Shown piece after piece: positions 61,865-64,000 of a stretch of DNA of 64,000 nucleotides (the first letter of the stretch is position 1; every line of letters starts with the position of its first letter). This DNA comes from Gammaproteobacteria bacterium. GTDB taxonomy: Bacteria; Pseudomonadota; Gammaproteobacteria; Pseudomonadales; Azotimanducaceae. The notes under the pieces were generated by a model. That model ran no database searches. It was not told the DNA's origin and saw only the letters and a list, made by a program, of their open reading frames with translations. The position numbers and the translations under genes were made by a program. The stretch spans positions 38,174 through 102,173 of the forward strand of contig VXYL01000007.1 in assembly GCA_009846005.1 (NCBI GenBank). The letters run 5' to 3'.

Positions 61865-63671
61865 GGGTGTACCAGATCGGTGAGGAATAGGCGCGCTCTT
61901 GGATGACGTTCCGTGGGCTGTCTCCAAGGTTGTAGAACTTCGCGTCATACGTGGTCCACCGCGGTGTGGGGATCTGAATCACCCGGACGTAGTAGAACGC
62001 GGCTTCGTGAGGATTGAAAGCCGGATCAGTCCATGTCGTCGCAAGCGAAGCGCTGCCGATGGAATTGACGTAGCTTGCTGTCTCAAGGTTGACCGTGGAC
62101 CCGACAGCGGGAAGCTTGCCGTCCTCGCCGATCACTCGGTCACCCGCCCAGGCGACGTCGTGGATCTTCTCGTGCAATGCACCCGTCGCGTCGCGCCATC
62201 CCTTGATGACCTGTACGCGATCGAGGTTCGCCCCGTCCGGATCCTTGACGGCGCTCACCAGGAACCTCGGTGCCTCGCCCGGCGTTTGGTGGGCCAGATC
62301 GCCCCCCATTGGAACGCCCTTGCGGTACCCGGTCTCGGCAACGTTCGGGCTCACGGCATCCGCGTCGGTGTAGCCCCACCCGCCGAAGAACCGCAACGAG
62401 ATGCGTGGTCCCGTCGTCGCGTAGACCTCGCGCCGCTTCAAGGCGGCAAAGATGGCCTCGCGGGTGTTCTCCGTCGCCCAGACTGCGGCGTAGCCGGAGG
62501 AGGAATACTGCGCCTGGGTACGGGCGCGATAGGGGCTCGGTTGGTTGCCGCCCATCTTGCCCCAGAAGTTGTCCTCGTCGGCGGTGGCGAGGCCGGTGTG
62601 GGAGTCGGTGGAGCCGATCATCCCGAACTTGTACGGATTCACGCCGAGTTCGGCTCCTAGGGCGAGACCCGTCTGCAGTGCGCTGCGGGCGTAGGACTGC
62701 CTTGCCTCGGCCTGGGCTTGCGGCTTGGCCAGATTTCCCCAGGTCTCGTGCTCGGCGAACTCGTCGTTGGGCGAAATGGAAGGAAGCGTTTCGCTGTCGC
62801 CCTTGATTTGCGTCACTTCGATGATGGGTTCGATGGATGACCGGACCCTGGCGTACTCGCGGCTAAGCGGCTCGCCCTCGTAGGTGACGGTGCTGAACAT
62901 GTTGCCGCGGCTCAAGTTGCTGTTGTGGGGAATGGAGATGACGTCGCTGCCGGTTTTCTCCCGGTAGCTCTCGAGGTAGGCCCAAAGGTCCTCCGGGTTG
63001 CGACTGTCCCAAGAGGAGAAGGGTCTGGCCTGCAACGTATGTGCGGGACCGCCGGCGAACATCACGTTGCGGTGCAGCATGGGTGAGCCACTGCTGTATT
63101 CGTACCCGACGAAGGTCGTGAATCTGCCGGGATCGTTATGCTTCTCGGCGATGGCGACAACGTGCTCCCAAACATTCCGTATGAAGTCCTCGTCGACGCC
63201 GAAGTCGCCGCCCTTCGCGCCCTTGGCGTTCATCAGCGCAGTGTCGCCGACTTTGAACTCCTCAAGGCTCTTCGACTTGAGGACATCGGATAGCGCGGGT
63301 GCGCTGGCCAACAACTTGAACATCCTCTGACCGTCCTCGGATTCCAGGAATCCCGGGTCGCCAGCCGCCAACCTTGGCAGAACGCCCATGTTCTCGGCGT
63401 GATCGGACACCATGAGGAAGTCGAGCGGGCGACGCAGCCGCACCTCGTCGCCGCCCGTGGCGCGAATGGTCTCGCCCTTGGCGAACCGGTAGGCCTGGTC
63501 GGGCGTAACCAAAGCACCCATCGAGAAGGCGTCGGCCGACAGGTGGGTGTGCAGGTGGGTATCGCCCCAGTAGACCTGGTCGGGGTAGTCATGCTTTACC
63601 GGCCCAGAGTAAGGCTCCGCAGCAGTGGTGCCGGCGAGGAGTGCCAAAACTAGAGCAAGGAAGGAACGCAT
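61860..63671 (-). CDS. DUF3604 protein, secreted PHP-like putative metallohydrolase (paralogue 3)
   Basis: A 603-aa DUF3604 protein starting at ATG 63671 with signal peptide MRSFLALVLALLAGTTAAEP and an AAAGG ribosome-binding site. Blocks: YWGDTHLHTHLSADAF, VSDHAENMG, GYEYSSGSP, IPHNSNLS, GMIGSTDSHTGLATADEDNF, ending PIWYTP-stop. The stop TAG belongs to a GTAGGGG repeat; paralogues extend one to three residues further, so the repeat has trimmed the terminus only slightly. It is flanked by a TonB receptor (upstream, same strand) and a peptide-type binding protein (downstream), consistent with a periplasmic nutrient-processing role. Confidence 0.88.
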   Translation of the reverse strand: MRSFLALVLALLAGTTAAEPYSGPVKHDYPDQVYWGDTHLHTHLSADAFSMGALVTPDQAYRFAKGETIRATGGDEVRLRRPLDFLMVSDHAENMGVLPRLAAGDPGFLESEDGQRMFKLLASAPALSDVLKSKSLEEFKVGDTALMNAKGAKGGDFGVDEDFIRNVWEHVVAIAEKHNDPGRFTTFVGYEYSSGSPMLHRNVMFAGGPAHTLQARPFSSWDSRNPEDLWAYLESYREKTGSDVISIPHNSNLSRGNMFSTVTYEGEPLSREYARVRSSIEPIIEVTQIKGDSETLPSISPNDEFAEHETWGNLAKPQAQAEARQSYARSALQTGLALGAELGVNPYKFGMIGSTDSHTGLATADEDNFWGKMGGNQPSPYRARTQAQYSSSGYAAVWATENTREAIFAALKRREVYATTGPRISLRFFGGWGYTDADAVSPNVAETGYRKGVPMGGDLAHQTPGEAPRFLVSAVKDPDGANLDRVQVIKGWRDATGALHEKIHDVAWAGDRVIGEDGKLPAVGSTVNLETASYVNSIGSASLATTWTDPAFNPHEAAFYYVRVIQIPTPRWTTYDAKFYNLGDSPRNVIQERAYSSPIWYTP

Positions 63672-63710
63672 CGTTCGCCTTTGTTGAGCGGCAAGCAACG
63701 AGCCTACAGC

Positions 63711-63745
63711 AAAAAAACGCACCGGGGGCCGTAGCCCGCGGTGCG
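63711..63745 (-). terminator. Rho-independent terminator of the TonB receptor
   Basis: On the minus strand: stem CGCACCG/CGGTGCG with inner GGGC/GCCC pairs and loop TACG, followed by seven T residues. It lies 26 bp after the receptor stop and before the DUF3604 start. Confidence 0.85.
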
Positions 63746-63770
63746 CTGTTGAGTTCGCTTTTTGAGCGAT

Positions 63771-64000
63771 CTAGTCGTTTTTGTTTTGCCAGCTGATCTG
63801 GATGCCGAATTCTCGCGGTTCAACAATGGTCCCGAAGGGGCTGGCGATGCCTTCCCGGGGCGACCACATGTGCAGCGCCGCTTGGTCAAGCGCATTCTGC
63901 ACATAGCCAGTAACCCTCAACGAGGAATCGGGCGACTGCCACCTGGCCCTCAGGTCCCAACGGGTGTACTCGGACACCGCGTACGCCTCGACGTTGCCGT
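63771..64000 (-). CDS. TonB-dependent receptor, C-terminal fragment (truncated by window edge)
   Basis: The last ~75 residues of an outer-membrane barrel, open to the window end: YTRWDLRARWQSPDSSLRVT, GYVQNALDQAALHMWSPREG and the closing strand REFGIQISWQN. The V-x-N-(A/L)-x-D-x3 pattern before a final aromatic-rich strand is typical of TonB receptors (the NLTD region). A strong terminator follows. It may supply substrate to the DUF3604 protein 3 locus. Confidence 0.78.
   Translation of the reverse strand, partial: GNVEAYAVSEYTRWDLRARWQSPDSSLRVTGYVQNALDQAALHMWSPREGIASPFGTIVEPREFGIQISWQNKND

Overview
The window is 64 kb of GC-rich, gene-dense DNA, most probably from an uncultured Gammaproteobacterium of marine or host-associated lifestyle. 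This rests on content alone: several TonB-dependent receptors, RND pumps, a Zur-controlled zinc receptor, three DUF3604 proteins, type I sulfatases, a beta-propeller phytase, a PQQ dehydrogenase and a sulfite dehydrogenase. I see no rRNA, tRNA, transposase, prophage or CRISPR array.

Layout. 0-4 kb: a methyltransferase fragment, then a zinc locus (zur and a MerC-like gene divergent from a ZnuD-like receptor, with a Zur-box-like palindrome between them). 4-8 kb: DUF3604 protein 1, divergent from an aldo/keto reductase and a lipoprotein esterase. 8-16 kb: an intact RND permease, convergent with a second RND permease (frameshifted) and its adaptor. 16-20.4 kb: a TonB receptor, an acyl-CoA dehydrogenase, and a GrdB/PrdB-like protein whose reading frame contains an in-frame UGA at a UxxC position followed by a bSECIS-like hairpin. 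20.4-32 kb: hipBA, an isocitrate/isopropylmalate-type dehydrogenase, an acyltransferase, a sucrase/ferredoxin-like protein, two paralogous membrane-anchored coiled-coil proteins, a BrkB-type protein, a rifampin-phosphotransferase-like dikinase and a dienelactone hydrolase. 32-40 kb: a TonB receptor plus phytase, a Rieske oxygenase, an enoyl-CoA hydratase and a secreted unknown. 40-44.5 kb (minus strand): sulfite dehydrogenase, cytochrome c, DUF3604 protein 2 and a second selenoprotein candidate, a peroxiredoxin-like protein with UPYC. 44.7-57 kb: a heterodimeric ABC exporter, a Uma2-like protein, a PQQ dehydrogenase, a repeat protein and two sulfatases. 57-60 kb: a small accessory island (decayed HicB, a JAMM protein coupled to a 64-aa protein, a RelE-like toxin operon). 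60-64 kb: a YejA-like binding protein, DUF3604 protein 3 and the end of a TonB receptor.

Two results stand out. First, there are two independent selenoprotein genes, each needing UGA read as selenocysteine in a UxxC redox motif; one sits in an apparent sulfite-oxidation/DUF3604 operon. Second, a dispersed palindromic repeat family (ends GTAGGGG/CCCCTAC) occupies at least nine intergenic sites. It supplies the stop codon of three genes, each ending Pro-stop, and lies across the apparent 5' end of two others.
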